Below are positions 38,301-48,000 of a stretch of 64,000 nucleotides of DNA, in pieces. Under the pieces are notes generated by a model that was not told the origin of the DNA, did no database searches, and was given only the letters and a program-made list of their open reading frames with translations. Position 1 is the first letter of the stretch. The number at the start of each line of letters is the position of its first letter. This DNA comes from Pomacea canaliculata (Eukaryota; Mollusca; Gastropoda; Architaenioglossa; Ampullariidae): NCBI RefSeq assembly GCF_003073045.1, contig NC_037590.1, forward strand, positions 18,462,708-18,526,707. Direction: 5' to 3'. A program made the position numbers and the translations under genes.

Positions 38301-38626
38301 TCATGGACTATAGGTTGGGCACTCCTGATGTAACCTTTTCCTGTTTTTGCTTTCAGAGCCTGCTAAAAAGAAAAAAAAGAAGCACCAGGAGGAGGATGCA
38401 GATCACATTCCTGACTTAAATGCTTCTCAGACATCCTCAGGTACATATTACTGATCCTTTTTTATTTTTACAGATTTATTTAGTTATTTTGATCTTATTA
38501 AGATTTTAGTTTTTTTTACTGGTGTTTTATAGACCGATTAGATTTTTTTTCTGTTTTCTAGATGCCACTGGGGAGAAAAAAAAGAAGAAAAAGAAAAAGA
38601 AGCATGCAGAAGACACAGATGATTGA
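29370..38626 (+). CDS. NOP58: Nucleolar protein NOP58, box C/D snoRNP core
   Basis: Fifteen exons: 29370-29414, 30834-30910, 31332-31384, 31740-31858, 34304-34440, 34688-34752, 34899-35033, 35217-35362, 35552-35678, 36287-36450, 36639-36773, 37544-37605, 37849-37994, 38357-38440, 38562-38626. All phases agree and give 519 aa. The start [42 protein letters not shown], the NOP domain ([72 protein letters not shown]) and a lysine-rich tail are diagnostic. NOP58 binds box C/D snoRNAs with NOP56, fibrillarin and 15.5K in the nucleolus and is needed for rRNA 2'-O-methylation. The first donor, GTTCGA, is weak. Seven snoRNA candidates sit in introns 2, 4, 5 and 11, so the host gene encodes a partner of its own guests. 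Confidence 0.97.
30239..30581. repeat. Short direct repeats flanking a MITE
   Basis: ACAAGACCCAGTGTCTGC followed by CATAAGGAGA occurs at about 30243-30270 and again at about 30541-30581. It flanks the 175 bp MITE at 30321-30495 in NOP58 intron 1. The second copy has an extra TATGGACAGAC. It may be an older repeat into which the MITE inserted, or a local duplication. Confidence 0.5.
30321..30495 (+). mobile_element. 175 bp MITE, copy 1
   Basis: Terminal inverted repeats are CAGGGCTTCTGCT and AGCAGAAGCTCTG. Internal GGGGTCCC/GGGACCCC inverted motifs would fold strongly. It is flanked by CTTCAA (30315-30320 and 30496-30501), a likely 6 bp target-site duplication. It is about 97 percent identical by eye to the copy at 45928-46102. 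It has no coding capacity and lies in NOP58 intron 1. Confidence 0.85.
30964..31049 (+). ncRNA. SNORD29: Box C/D snoRNA, SNORD29/snR71-like
   Basis: A 7 bp closing stem ACATCAC/GTGATGT surrounds C box GTGATGA (30972-30978) and D box CTGA (31039-31042). C'-like ATGAAGA is at 31021-31027 and D'-like TTGA at 30999-31002. Upstream of D', CCCAGCTCAC is complementary to GTGAGCTGGG of 28S rRNA. The +5 rule then points to the A of GUGAGC, which is the site of yeast snR71 and human SNORD29. It lies in NOP58 intron 2. The rRNA match rests on remembered rRNA sequence. Confidence 0.72.
31918..31997 (+). ncRNA. Box C/D snoRNA candidate, NOP58 family copy 1
   Basis: An 11 bp terminal stem TGCTGACAAGA/TCTTGTCAGCA encloses C box ATGATGG (31930-31936) and D box CTGA (31983-31986). 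Internal CTGA sequences at 31947-31950 and 31952-31955 could act as D', and GTGAGGA as C'. It shares stem and layout with copies at 33131, 33877 and 34531. Its D-guide (CAGTTTCAAGTTT) has no target I recognise. NOP58 intron 4. Confidence 0.78.
32085..32545 (+). mobile_element. hAT-like MITE (461 bp)
   Basis: Termini CAGGGATGCACAACCT and AGGTTGGGCATCACTG are imperfect inverted repeats. A perfect 8 bp duplication ATTTAGAT (32077-32084 and 32546-32553) flanks them, as expected for hAT elements. The element contains a GGCCCGC-rich subterminal region and a 34 bp internal tandem duplication near 32449-32518. It has no coding region. It lies in NOP58 intron 4 between two snoRNA candidates. Confidence 0.88.
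33131..33215 (+). ncRNA. Box C/D snoRNA candidate, NOP58 family copy 2
   Basis: The closing stem is ACCGACAAGA/TCTTGTCAGT (one mismatch). C box ATGATGA is at 33142-33148 and D box CTGA at 33202-33205, with internal CTGA at 33163-33166 and 33171-33174. The D-guide GATTGTAAGTTC is nearly identical to copy 3. No rRNA target recognised. NOP58 intron 4. Confidence 0.76.
33877..33962 (+). ncRNA. Box C/D snoRNA candidate, NOP58 family copy 3
   Basis: The stem GCTGATGAGA/TCTTGTCAGC keeps pairing through two G-U wobbles relative to its sister copies, which suggests selection on structure. C box ATGATGA is at 33888-33894 and D box CTGA at 33949-33952. Internal CTGA sequences are at 33910-33913 and 33918-33921. 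The body is about 90 percent like copy 2. NOP58 intron 4. Confidence 0.76.
34531..34610 (+). ncRNA. Box C/D snoRNA candidate, NOP58 family copy 4
   Basis: The stem TTGACAAGA/TCTTGTCAA encloses C box ATGATGA (34541-34547) and D box CTGA (34598-34601). An internal CTGA lies at 34566-34569. The RNA ends 77 nt before the acceptor at 34687, the usual spacing for intronic C/D snoRNAs. The stretch TGTCTGGACCG before the internal CTGA is nearly complementary to an 18S segment of the form CGGYCCRGACA (the SNORD66 region in human), which is tentative. NOP58 intron 5. Confidence 0.78.
36899..36970 (+). ncRNA. SNORD70: Box C/D snoRNA, SNORD70-like, copy a
   Basis: Stem TTGCC/GGCAA, C box ATGATGT (36905-36911), D' CTGA (36924-36927), C' TTGATGT (36933-36939), D box CTGA (36962-36965). 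The 15 nt before D, TTTTCGTCACTACCT, are fully complementary to the 18S segment AGGUAGUGACGAAAA. The fifth base pairs with the A known as A512 in human 18S, the SNORD70 target. Human SNORD70 is also in a NOP58 intron. Host: NOP58 intron 11. Confidence 0.88.
37400..37480 (+). ncRNA. SNORD70: Box C/D snoRNA, SNORD70-like, copy b
   Basis: A 9 bp stem AAATGTGCC/GGCACATTT, C box GTGATGT (37410-37416), D' CTGA (37430-37433), C' TTGATGT (37439-37445) and D box CTGA (37468-37471). Guide TTCGTCACTACCT is the same 18S guide as copy a, while the D' half differs. It ends 63 nt before the acceptor of NOP58 exon 12. Same intron as copy a. Confidence 0.88.
38133..38327 (+). mobile_element. hAT-like MITE, degraded (195 bp)
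   Basis: Ends resemble GAGTGTTGTCCAACCT and AGGTTGGGCACTCCTG, similar to the termini of the 32085-32545 element. They are flanked by TTGTAACC/ATGTAACC, a 7 of 8 matching target duplication. No coding sequence. It lies in NOP58 intron 13. Confidence 0.65.
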
Positions 38627-38725
38627 AGTGGAAGAATGCTGAATTTGATTTGCTTCTGTAAATGCCATATATAAAAAACAAATATGTAGTGTAAGAGGAG
38701 CTGAATGCAGAGTGAATGGTTGGGT

Positions 38726-38731
38726 AATAAA
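38726..38731 (+). terminator. NOP58 polyadenylation signal AATAAA
   Basis: AATAAA lies 100 nt past the NOP58 stop, and a T/G-rich stretch (TTGTGTGTATGTGG) follows at about 38750. This is the expected layout of a cleavage site. A second A-rich AATAAA is near 39079. Confidence 0.6.
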
Positions 38732-39660
38732 GCAAATGGTTTTATATATATTGTGTGTATGTGGTATATTTCAAGGTTTGGTATATTGAGCAAATTCAGT
38801 GAGTGGCTGAGAGAATGATGACACTTGTTGACTCTTTGCATGGTTGTGTATATAAGGAAATCATATTGTTTCCTGACTAAAAAAAAAAAGTGGGTGAACT
38901 CCGCTGTCTGTACAACATGACACCTGGTCACATGTGATGTTTCTGACTGCAGGGTTGAATACACTGACCACAGGAGATTTTGTTGCACATGTACATATTT
39001 AAAAAAAAAAGTGTTTATCATTGTCTCAAGACCTGTATAATGCAGATTAGTTTTGGCAGCATGTATAAGGCAGAGAAAAAATAAAAATGCACTTCAAACC
39101 TTGTAAATTTTAACTGTATCAAATATGCTGGCTCTCATTTGGTACACAACTTCGTGTAGTAAAGCTTTTCAGAAAAAAAAAATGTGTATGCCTTGCAGTT
39201 TTAAATGTTTAAAAGTGGTTGTAAAGCTAGGCTAATGCAAAATTTCCAACTTGCTAAAATTCACTGAGAGAACTCTTAAGAAGAAAATCAACCTTTCTGC
39301 TTTTATTCTATCAACACCTACAAATTAAAATTTTAAGTTCTCAAACCCATGATGCAGCATGTTAATATTTAACTTGTCTGTGCTGCTTTTAATCTTGGGA
39401 TCTAGTTTGCAGTGTGATCTATGCAGTGTTATTGTTTGCCAGCATTAAAGACCAACCTGGTTTATATTTTCTTCTGAAAACGGTAGATATAGATGATATA
39501 AATCTAACCTTTACTCTAAATATCAGCTTTCAAAACCGATTTGTTAATTATTTGCTCACAAATGCAATTCTTACGTGCAATCAACGAGCAGTGTAGAGTG
39601 CATGACATAGTACACTGTTGACAGCACTTGATCACAAATTAGGAAAATTGATGGATTTTT

Positions 39661-39705
39661 GAGGCTGACATTTACAGGTTGGTTTATATCTACTGATATC
39701 TGGAA
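39661..39705 (+). repeat. Dispersed repeat, copy 1
   Basis: GAGGCTGACATTTACAGG followed by GTTTATATC and GATATCTGG matches, with small changes, the stretch at 61513-61563. The short shared block is perhaps the 3' end of a retroelement. Family unknown. Confidence 0.4.
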
Positions 39706-40138
39706 AAAATGCAAATGGTTCCGGCTGTTCTTTAATCATGTTTAGCTGGCAACCACAGGAAATGAAATAAATGAGTCGGGGGTTCTCTTCCTCCACATCC
39801 CAGAACTGACGTTAAAGGATTTTCTTGTTGCCGAATAAGCATCTGAAAATCTTACCTGTAATATCTTTTTATTATGTAGGTTACACCATGACAAGGTTAC
39901 ATTTCATGTCATTTGGGAGGATGGGGTAGAGCAGTTTTTCACAAACAGCACGATCTTTCAAAGTGATTGCACAATATGGAGGGAATGAGCGTACCTGGCG
40001 AATAGAACTAGGAACTTCCCAGAAGATCTAAGCACAGAGCCAATGACAAGTAATTTACACTGTTGCACCTTTGTTGAAGATTGTAATAAAAACTAGCTCT
40101 CAAGGTAAGAGCAATCGATTAATATAAGTACCCTAGTA

Positions 40139-40451
40139 CAGTGGTTCTCAAAGTTTTTCGGACCGTGGACCACTTTACTTAAGTAAAAGCTATGGCGGAC
40201 CACCAAGGCCTAAGTAAAAAAATATGGCTGACCACCAAGGCCTGTACTATGAATTTCAAATTTAAGTTGCCGCATTTTGTTTCATTTTAATTCAAAACTA
40301 AATGTCCTTTTGTGACAGTAGTATAGTAATAAGTTGACATAAAACTACGTACCTCGTTCTTTGTAATTAAAATGTTAATGAGAGGAATGTATCACTTTAA
40401 ACATCACTTTACTGACATGACGACTGTCAGCCGCGGACCACCTGACTTATG
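40139..40451 (+). mobile_element. hAT-like MITE, 3' end eroded (313 bp)
   Basis: The left end CAGTGGTTCTCAAAGT with GGACCGTGGACCAC is the classic hAT/SPIN-like terminus. A perfect 8 bp duplication CCCTAGTA (40131-40138 and 40452-40459) marks both borders, although the right inverted repeat is badly decayed. No coding sequence. Confidence 0.85.
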
Positions 40452-41285
40452 CCCTAGTAGACGGGCTCTTCTAAAATGCATTACAGGTGACTTCTGAAAA
40501 TAATCCCAATAAAGCAAAGATTTACTACAGTAATAATTGTTTAGAAATTTATGAATCCAACAAAAGGTCATAAAGCACAATCAACAGGTGTGAACAAGTA
40601 ATCACTTTTAAAATGTACTTGTATTCTTTTTTCACAATTGTCATAACAGAACACAAACTGTCAAAGGCAGGTGGGAGAGGTAGCCAAAGTAGAGATGCTT
40701 ATACCACAAAATAGCCATTACAATTTTTTTAATCATATCTAGAAGGTCTTAATGGTGAAGTTATACTATAACAAGTATGTTTTAAGCTTTCATGGATTAG
40801 TGGGGTGATTTAAAGAATGTTTAATAAGGTTAGGCTCCATATAAATTCTGTTTCCCAAAATAGAAATATAACATCCATATGTTAGTGAAATACATGCACA
40901 GAGAAAACTATTGGACACATCAAGGCTACATGAGAGCTGAGGCTATATTTAAGGTTACAGCACACTCTAGAAAATTTAGTACATTTATAATTGAATACAG
41001 TCAAAATTTTCATCATAATCACTTAGAACTATTTTTTTTTTTAGATATTTTTATCACGTTGCAAAATGTTATTAATAACTCAAAACAACAAAAATTTTTC
41101 CAGAGTGTATCGAATTTAAGTTTGATTGATGATGAGCAGTTTTGTATCTTAAGAAAGATTTTGGAAAAGACAAAAAAGTAATGTAGCAGCCAACCAACTC
41201 TTTAAGCTCCAATGTGCACATTCCCAAATTAATGCATATATGCCAGAACCATAATTATTATCTTAACTAGTCCTCAAGGAAATTT

Positions 41286-43671
41286 TCATGCATGTTGGGT
41301 TTCCTTGTCTTGGGTAGATTCATCTGTTGAAACAGTGTTCTCACTTTGAGTATTCTCCAGCCACAACTGTTCAGCAGGTGACAAATTGGTGGTCTCATTG
41401 TCAGCGTAGTGCCTGGGATCATCAAACTCGGGTCCCAGTGTCCAGAGTGTCTCCAGGTCATAATGTTGCCTTGTTTCTGCCTTGAAAATGTGCACAGCTA
41501 TGTTTCCTACAAAAAGAAAGAGTTATAGAACATACAATATGTGCTAAATCAGGGGTGTCAAACTCAATCACACAGGGGGCCAAATCTCACAATATTCCAC
41601 AGTTCGCATGTATAATTCACAGTCCACATGTATCATGCACCGTTCCCATATATAATTCCAGTTCATATGCATATATATAATCCACAGTCCTTTGGGAAGC
41701 TATACACAAGTTTGCTTCCCACAAAGTAACGTCTCCTCAAGACGGACCTCTGCTCGCCAGCCCGCAGATTCAGAAAGTGATGAGTTTCTATTAGTCTGAG
41801 GCTGAGCTGCTTCATCCTACACCTGGGGTGTCCCTAGTCACCCTTTGATCTCAGAGGATTCAGGGAAGTTAACAGGTACTCAAAATCTTTGACCCACTGC
41901 CGTGTTCAGGTCAGTGTGCCCCGTGTCACAGGTCAGATTTATGGGCCCCTTGACCATGCTTTCAGGTCATTAACAGAAGCAGTGGTAATTAACTTCACTA
42001 AAAGTAGAAAACACATTTTCAAGAATCATCACATGGCTTGCTGTGTTTGAAATGAACTTTTCTGTCGCTTGCACTTTTTTGTCGCCAGGCCATTAACAAT
42101 GATTGCCTAAAATTCTTTCGCGGGCCAGGTAAAATTTGATGACGGGCTGGATCCTGGCCCATGGGCTGTGTGTTTGACAATTCTGTGCTAAATGGTTCTG
42201 TATCCCAAGCACATTTTTCTATGGAATAACTCATCTTGAAACAGCATGTATTTCTCAAACTAACATCATGATAATAAAATTAAAATTTATTTTATTATCG
42301 TTAAATTTTACCTAGATCCATGGCAAACCAGTCCTTGCAGTCTCTTCCTTCTAATTTAAACTGTCTGTCTGTGCTTGCCCTCTTTTTCTTATACTGAAAA
42401 AAAAACAATGAAAATTTATCTTCAAATAAAAGTTTACAAAAAAAGGACAAAACATTGTAATTTAAACCTTTAGTACACCTTGTATGTGCCAAAAGGTAAA
42501 ATGTTCATAAGGTTAACGGTAGAGATTACATGGGCAGTAAACATTTGGACTACTGTCTTCCTTCAATATGGTACCCACTTATGCAAAAGAGGCAGGGAAT
42601 ATTTCCAATCAGGCTAAAGTAAGCCTGAAACCAACATGCTCCATATCCAAGCCCATTAAGCACCTTGCACAGATCTTCTCAAATATGCTTGCTACAAGTA
42701 AAGCTCTCAAATGTAAACTTTATTTGCTTTACTTCAAATATCTATTGTTAAAGATTTAAAGAGGTCTTACAAGCCATTCAACTGAGGCAGCCATAGCACG
42801 CATATGTCTCAATGATTTTCCTGTAACAATGACCATATGGTCAACAAATCGAAGTTCAGGAGCAATATCAAGGACACGAATATCAACACCATTTTCCTCT
42901 TCCAGCAATTTAACAAGTTCTTCCACATCAAATGGCCCAGTCTTTCCTCCTGAAACATTTCATACATAAATTGACTGAAAAAATTTTAAAAGAACAAACT
43001 TTGTGTGTGTGTTTGAAGATGATAACTTTTTCTAGAGAAAGGTTTGGTTAAAAAAAAAAAAGCCCAAACTAGACAGAAGATTACAGTAGTCCATAAAACA
43101 TGTGAGACAGGTGGGAGGTAAGAGGCACTTGTATTTATTAAAATGGCATATTTCACAAAAATAATTATGTGCACATTTCATACAGATAATTACACATACT
43201 CTCTGTCGAAATTGGAATGCATCTTTCAGACATGTACTCTTCCATTGTGTTTTCAGCTTCATCTTGGTAACTGAAATCCTCAATCTCAGCATATGATTCG
43301 TTTTCCTCTAGTAAGGTTTCAATGTTTATGCTTGAGTTATTGGCTGTTGCTTCAAGTCCTGTATTTTTTCTTTGCTCCAAGTTCTCGTTTTGATATAGTT
43401 CCTCTCTCCCTGGATGCTCAGAAAACTGATGAGCAAGCTGGTTCATCCAAGCCTTTACCTCTGGATCACTTTGGAGCAGTTGCCTATTTTGTTTGATGTC
43501 GTCATTTTCGTAGCTTTGAGAGGATGAGTAGTAACGAAGAGTCTTGCACTGAAGTATTTTAAAACATCTTGATTTGTCCAACAGCTGCAACTGCTTGCAC
43601 CCACAAAGTTTTGTTATTGTCGAAGAAGGTATCGCTTTAACGCATATCTTAGAAATAAATCTGATGCTCAT
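41286..43671 (-). CDS. MALSU1: Mitochondrial ribosome assembly factor MALSU1 (RsfS family)
   Basis: Exons on minus: 43671-43200, 42949-42771, 42393-42312, 41506-41286, giving 317 aa in frame. The N-terminus (MSIRFISKICVKAIPSS, basic, Ser-rich, followed by RYYSSS) looks like a mitochondrial targeting peptide. The C-terminal half carries the RsfS/DUF143 domain: GPFDVEELVKLLEE, DIRVLDIAPEL, VDHMVIVTGKSLRHMRAMA, CKDWFAMDLGNIAVHIF and the LWTLGPEFDD end. The family binds uL14 of the mitoribosomal large subunit and prevents premature subunit joining. A non-conserved acidic linker of about 100 aa precedes the domain. The last intron contains a hAT-like MITE. The gene is divergent from TMEM41A. Confidence 0.93.
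41550..42185 (-). mobile_element. hAT-like MITE (636 bp)
   Basis: Termini CAGGGGTGTCAAAC and GTTTGACAATTCTG are inverted repeats, flanked by a perfect 8 bp duplication TGCTAAAT (41542-41549 and 42186-42193). Subterminal GGGCCA/GGCCC motifs are typical of non-autonomous hAT elements. Orientation is arbitrary. It fills most of MALSU1 intron 3. No transposase is present. Confidence 0.88.
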
Positions 43672-45061
43672 CTTTCCTATCTTAGTTACAAAGTGTTTCT
43701 ACTTATTCTTTTAGACTACTAAAATAAAAGTCCACTTCAGGTGCACATCACGACCAACACATGCATACTGTAACGCTCACCCCTAGAACGGAAACAAAGT
43801 AGTTCTCGCTAGGTCGTGAATACTAGATGTGTAAATAATTTACTATAATAAGGTTAGTAATATTATCAGATAGTTTAAGTATTGATGTTCATTAAAGAAA
43901 AAATTATAAATTTTTAGATTTGTATGTCGCAAAAAGATTACTTCACTCGAAACAGACTTTTCTATGGTCTCATCCTTTTTCTTTAAGTTTTTTTTTTCAG
44001 GGTAACAGGAGCAACCAATTAATTACCTACCTATGGTAAAGTTGCGATCTAAAATCCACTCGACATAAGTTTGTGGCAAATCCTACAATCATCTACTTCC
44101 GAAAAATGGCATATGAAACAAGTGTATAACTGCAGAAAAAAAAAAAGGGTCCTGTGACCAAAAATGTACAGCCATGTCGTCTGCTCTTCGTTATAACGGA
44201 GTGTCAGTTACCGTAAGTGTGCGCAGTTACAAGCAACGAGCTACAAGCAGATATTCAGTTTGATTGTTATAGGATATTCAGGTGTACCACGAACTTATTG
44301 GGTCTATTGCCTCTGTGGTTGAAATGTATGTATGACGACAAAGATGAGGTAATCGGAAACATCGTCAGTTTATATACGTTTCCTCTACCCTCCTACCATA
44401 TTTATTTCTGTAACCAAAATCACTCTATACATAGAAATCAGTTTGGCGATCTATAAATTTACATTAATAAAATAAAAGAAGCAAACATAGCATCAAAAGC
44501 CGAAGAGAATAAGAATATTTTACCACAGAAAATCGTTTGAAAGGTACGAACAGTAAAATAGAAATAATGATAGCATAGGGAGATAGATTTGAAAGTGTGT
44601 CATTGTTCCCCATAAATACTTAGACTAAAATTTTATTAGTTGCTGATAATTTAAGTTTACTTACTACTACAGATTTCTCTGCGATGGTACTACAAAGAAA
44701 AAATATTTAGCATCGCTACTGTCCCTTTGAGAAGTGGCTACCTTCATGTACTGCTTAGCACAAAGCTGTGTAACATCTAATGCAAGCCATAAATACTAGT
44801 TGTTTTGGTTCTGGTCCTTCTAAATAATTTTTATTTATGCCATGATGGCAACACATATGATACGTTTAAGCTGTTACAACTTTAACAATTAGCATGGCTA
44901 CTTCTGTCATTCTTGGCTTCTGACTTTATTTCTTTTTCAAAAGATAATTACATTGCAGTCACATTTTTCTTCAGCTGTTCTTTACATCACCAAGGAAATA
45001 TCTCTGAAAACAATCATCTGAAATTTGTTGGCTGATTCTGATGCAAACTCCAACAACCATT
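43672..45061. promoter_or_regulatory. Divergent promoter region MALSU1 / TMEM41A
   Basis: The two genes start back to back. On + a possible non-coding first exon ends at a strong donor (ACC|GTAAGT near 44213), and a plausible acceptor (TTTTTCTTCAG) lies near 44974, upstream of the TMEM41A ATG. The first exon holds an ATG at 44174 that would open a short upstream reading frame. Transcription starts are not identifiable. Confidence 0.4.
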
Positions 45062-48000
45062 ATGGCAGGTATGTCATTCTTTAATAAAGAGTATTGTATT
45101 TCTTGCTCATTATGCATTTTACCTCTGATCGACATGTATAAGATGTTTTAGTGAAAATTACTTAATAAAATGTTAAAATAATAATCCAAACTTCAGAGGT
45201 AAAATGACTTCAAATGATTTAAACCACTTTAAATAACTGTTCTTTGTTTTCTGTTGAATTGTTACAGAGCAATCAAAGCAGTGTAATTTAGCTGACGCAA
45301 CGCCTAATGGTAGTGTGGAATCATCAGCTGTTCAAAGGAGTGGAAGATCAGTTCTGTGGATTCCAGTCATCTTTGTGTCAGCCACATTTATTCTTTACAA
45401 CCTCTCAGTTAATTTCCCACAACAATCTTCAAACTCTAACAGGTATTTAACATAAAGCTGGTCCTGAGAAAAGTATGGTCTCGAACACCTCATTCCCCAG
45501 CAACCAATGGGTGAACAGACTACATTCAACCTTTGACCTCTGCATGGGACATTTTCTTTGAACTTTCACTTTTGTTAATGAAAACAGCATGAAATCTTTA
45601 ATCAGGCAAATCCACAATAAGCCTTCACCACTAAAATTCACATTATTGTTATAAATGTATATGTATGGAATAGTGTTTGCAGGGGAGAGATTCTTTAGGT
45701 TGAGAGGTTTTAAAAGATCAAATTTTGAAAGAGCCTTCCTCCTTTGTATTATAGCACAACTTTAGGAAGGGCTATGACATCTGTAACATCCAAAACAACT
45801 TATGTGAATATATGTTATGCTGTTCTTTGAAAAAAGTTGTTCCTGTATTACTGGTAATATAAAGTACAAAAAGCTTGCTGGGATCATAAACTATACAATC
45901 ATCATCATCATCATTTTTTATAATTGACAGGGCTTCTGCTAAGGCTAAATTCTTTGGGGTCCCAGGGACCCCTTCTTCAGATTTTTAACGGGTCCCTGTT
46001 CTTTGCCCAAATTTGAAGGGGACCCCATTGACGAAAATTGAAGGGGTCCTCCGAACTTTTAATGCGTACTGTACGCATTTTTTTGCGTAAGCAGAAGCCC
46101 TGATTGATCACAGTGGTGCATACTTTTAGATCCAATGGATAGATTTATGTTTACATAGGCAAATCACTTTGCTTTGAATCTTAAATGGGATAATTTCATT
46201 TCTGTGGTTATGATAAATGCTGCTCATTTTATTTGATTAATATATAATTTTTTTATACTAGTGAAGGCCACAGTGCAGATGTTAGTTTGTGGGTCAAAAG
46301 CCACCAATGTTTAAAAAATATATCAGCCCTGTAGAAATGAAAGTTTTTTTATTTGAAGAATTTATTTGAACTATAGTTTTAATTTTAGCTGATTATCAGC
46401 TGATAAGGTTAGCTCAAACCTCATTTGAGTAGGCTAGCAGTTGTAAGGGAGTGTAGCATTGTTGAATACAGTATCTAAGAGTTGGCTTCAGGAAAGTAAG
46501 TGCTTTTTTAATATCTTTCAATCATAACTGCAACATTTCTGTTACAGCACTTTGATGTTTCCAAGCAGCTTTGAGGAGCTGACATCACTATCAGAACATT
46601 TGAGAATGTACAAAGATAATCATTTTGTTTATGTGCTGACTGTGTTTTGTTGTGCGTACATCTATAAGCAGACCTTTGCCATCCCTGGCTCTGTCTTTTT
46701 GGCAAGTATATGCAGAGGAATGATAGTTTTTAGATACTCAGCAGAAATCATAAAACATGGAAAGTTATAACTATGGGGTGATATGTCCACTAATTCATTG
46801 AGAGATTTATATCTTAAAGCAAATGACAATATAGAAATAACTTAATATTAATATTGCTCTGAATATTTATGGGAAAGATTATGGCTAGAAAAGTACAACA
46901 GTAGTTCAAAAACAGTAATGGATTGCTCATGCTGATGCCATATGAATTCTTTATATGTTTATGAAACTATATATACATACACATAGTGTGTGTATGTTGT
47001 GGGAAGTTGGGTAGGTGTTTGGTTAGAGGAAATGGTAGGAAAGATGAATGAGAGGTGGAGATGGAGTTGTTTTTTTTTTAAAACTAGCATGTTCCTTGAG
47101 TTTCTACCTTTTAGTGAATGTAATAAGTGCCCTTTATAACACGTATGTGCTACCTGTGGCAAGTTGTCGCCTTTTGGTTAGAAACTCTCCTAAGGTTTTG
47201 CCATCTAGGAATTTTCTCACCACCAGAAGCACTAACTGGGATGTGGTCAGATACATTAGGGTAATATATGGGATGGACATAGAGACATCAGTTTGTAGCC
47301 TGTCATTTGTAAATGCCAGACAGTGCATGGACAAGGCATGAAGCGTAATGAGAAGTGTGTTTACTGCAGAATGTACTTGCTGGAGCTCTTTTTGGAGCCT
47401 GGAGTGGCTTTTTTCTGACATGCATTCTATCAGCTTGTGGGGCCACATTTTGTTACTTGCTGTCAGACAACTTCGCAAAATCCTATTTGATACAGTATTT
47501 TCCAGAGAAGATAAATTATTTTCAGAAAAAGGTAAGCAATATTTGAATACATTCCTATTTTATTTGTTGCACTTGACACTTAGCTAGTGAGAGAGAGAAA
47601 GAGCATGTGCATTTGTGTTAATATATGCCTTATATAGACAATTTTGTACATGTTAAGCCATTTTATTTCAAATATATATATTTTTTTTTTTTTGGTATAC
47701 AAAATGTATTTATCTGAGAACATCTTATAAGATTTTATACAGCTTATTCCTAAAACTCTAAATTCTTAATGTGCATTTTTCTTCTGCACAGGTTGAGGAA
47801 AACATGACTGGTCTTTTCTTCTACCTTCTGTTTTTGCGCTTGTTTCCCATGTCTCCCAACTGGTTTATGAACATGGTATCACCTATTGTTGGTGTGCCAG
47901 CATCCACTTCTTTCTATCTGTTTTCATAGGTCAGTGATTTTGGATTTCTTTAAGCATATGTACATCTCACTGTCTGTCACTGTGCAAGCATGTGTGGGTG

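Larger units (their letters stand above)
38627..41285. other. NOP58-MALSU1 convergent intergenic region
   Basis: This holds the 3' UTRs of two converging genes and AT-rich DNA. It contains the hAT-like MITE at 40139-40451 and one copy of a dispersed repeat at 39661-39705. The frame 40879-41181 (100 aa, + strand) has no recognisable domain and I do not call it a gene. Confidence 0.5.

Noticed and set aside
40879..41181. 100 aa plus-strand frame between NOP58 and MALSU1
   Set aside because: Lysine/phenylalanine-rich AT-biased frame, likely 3' UTR or spacer.
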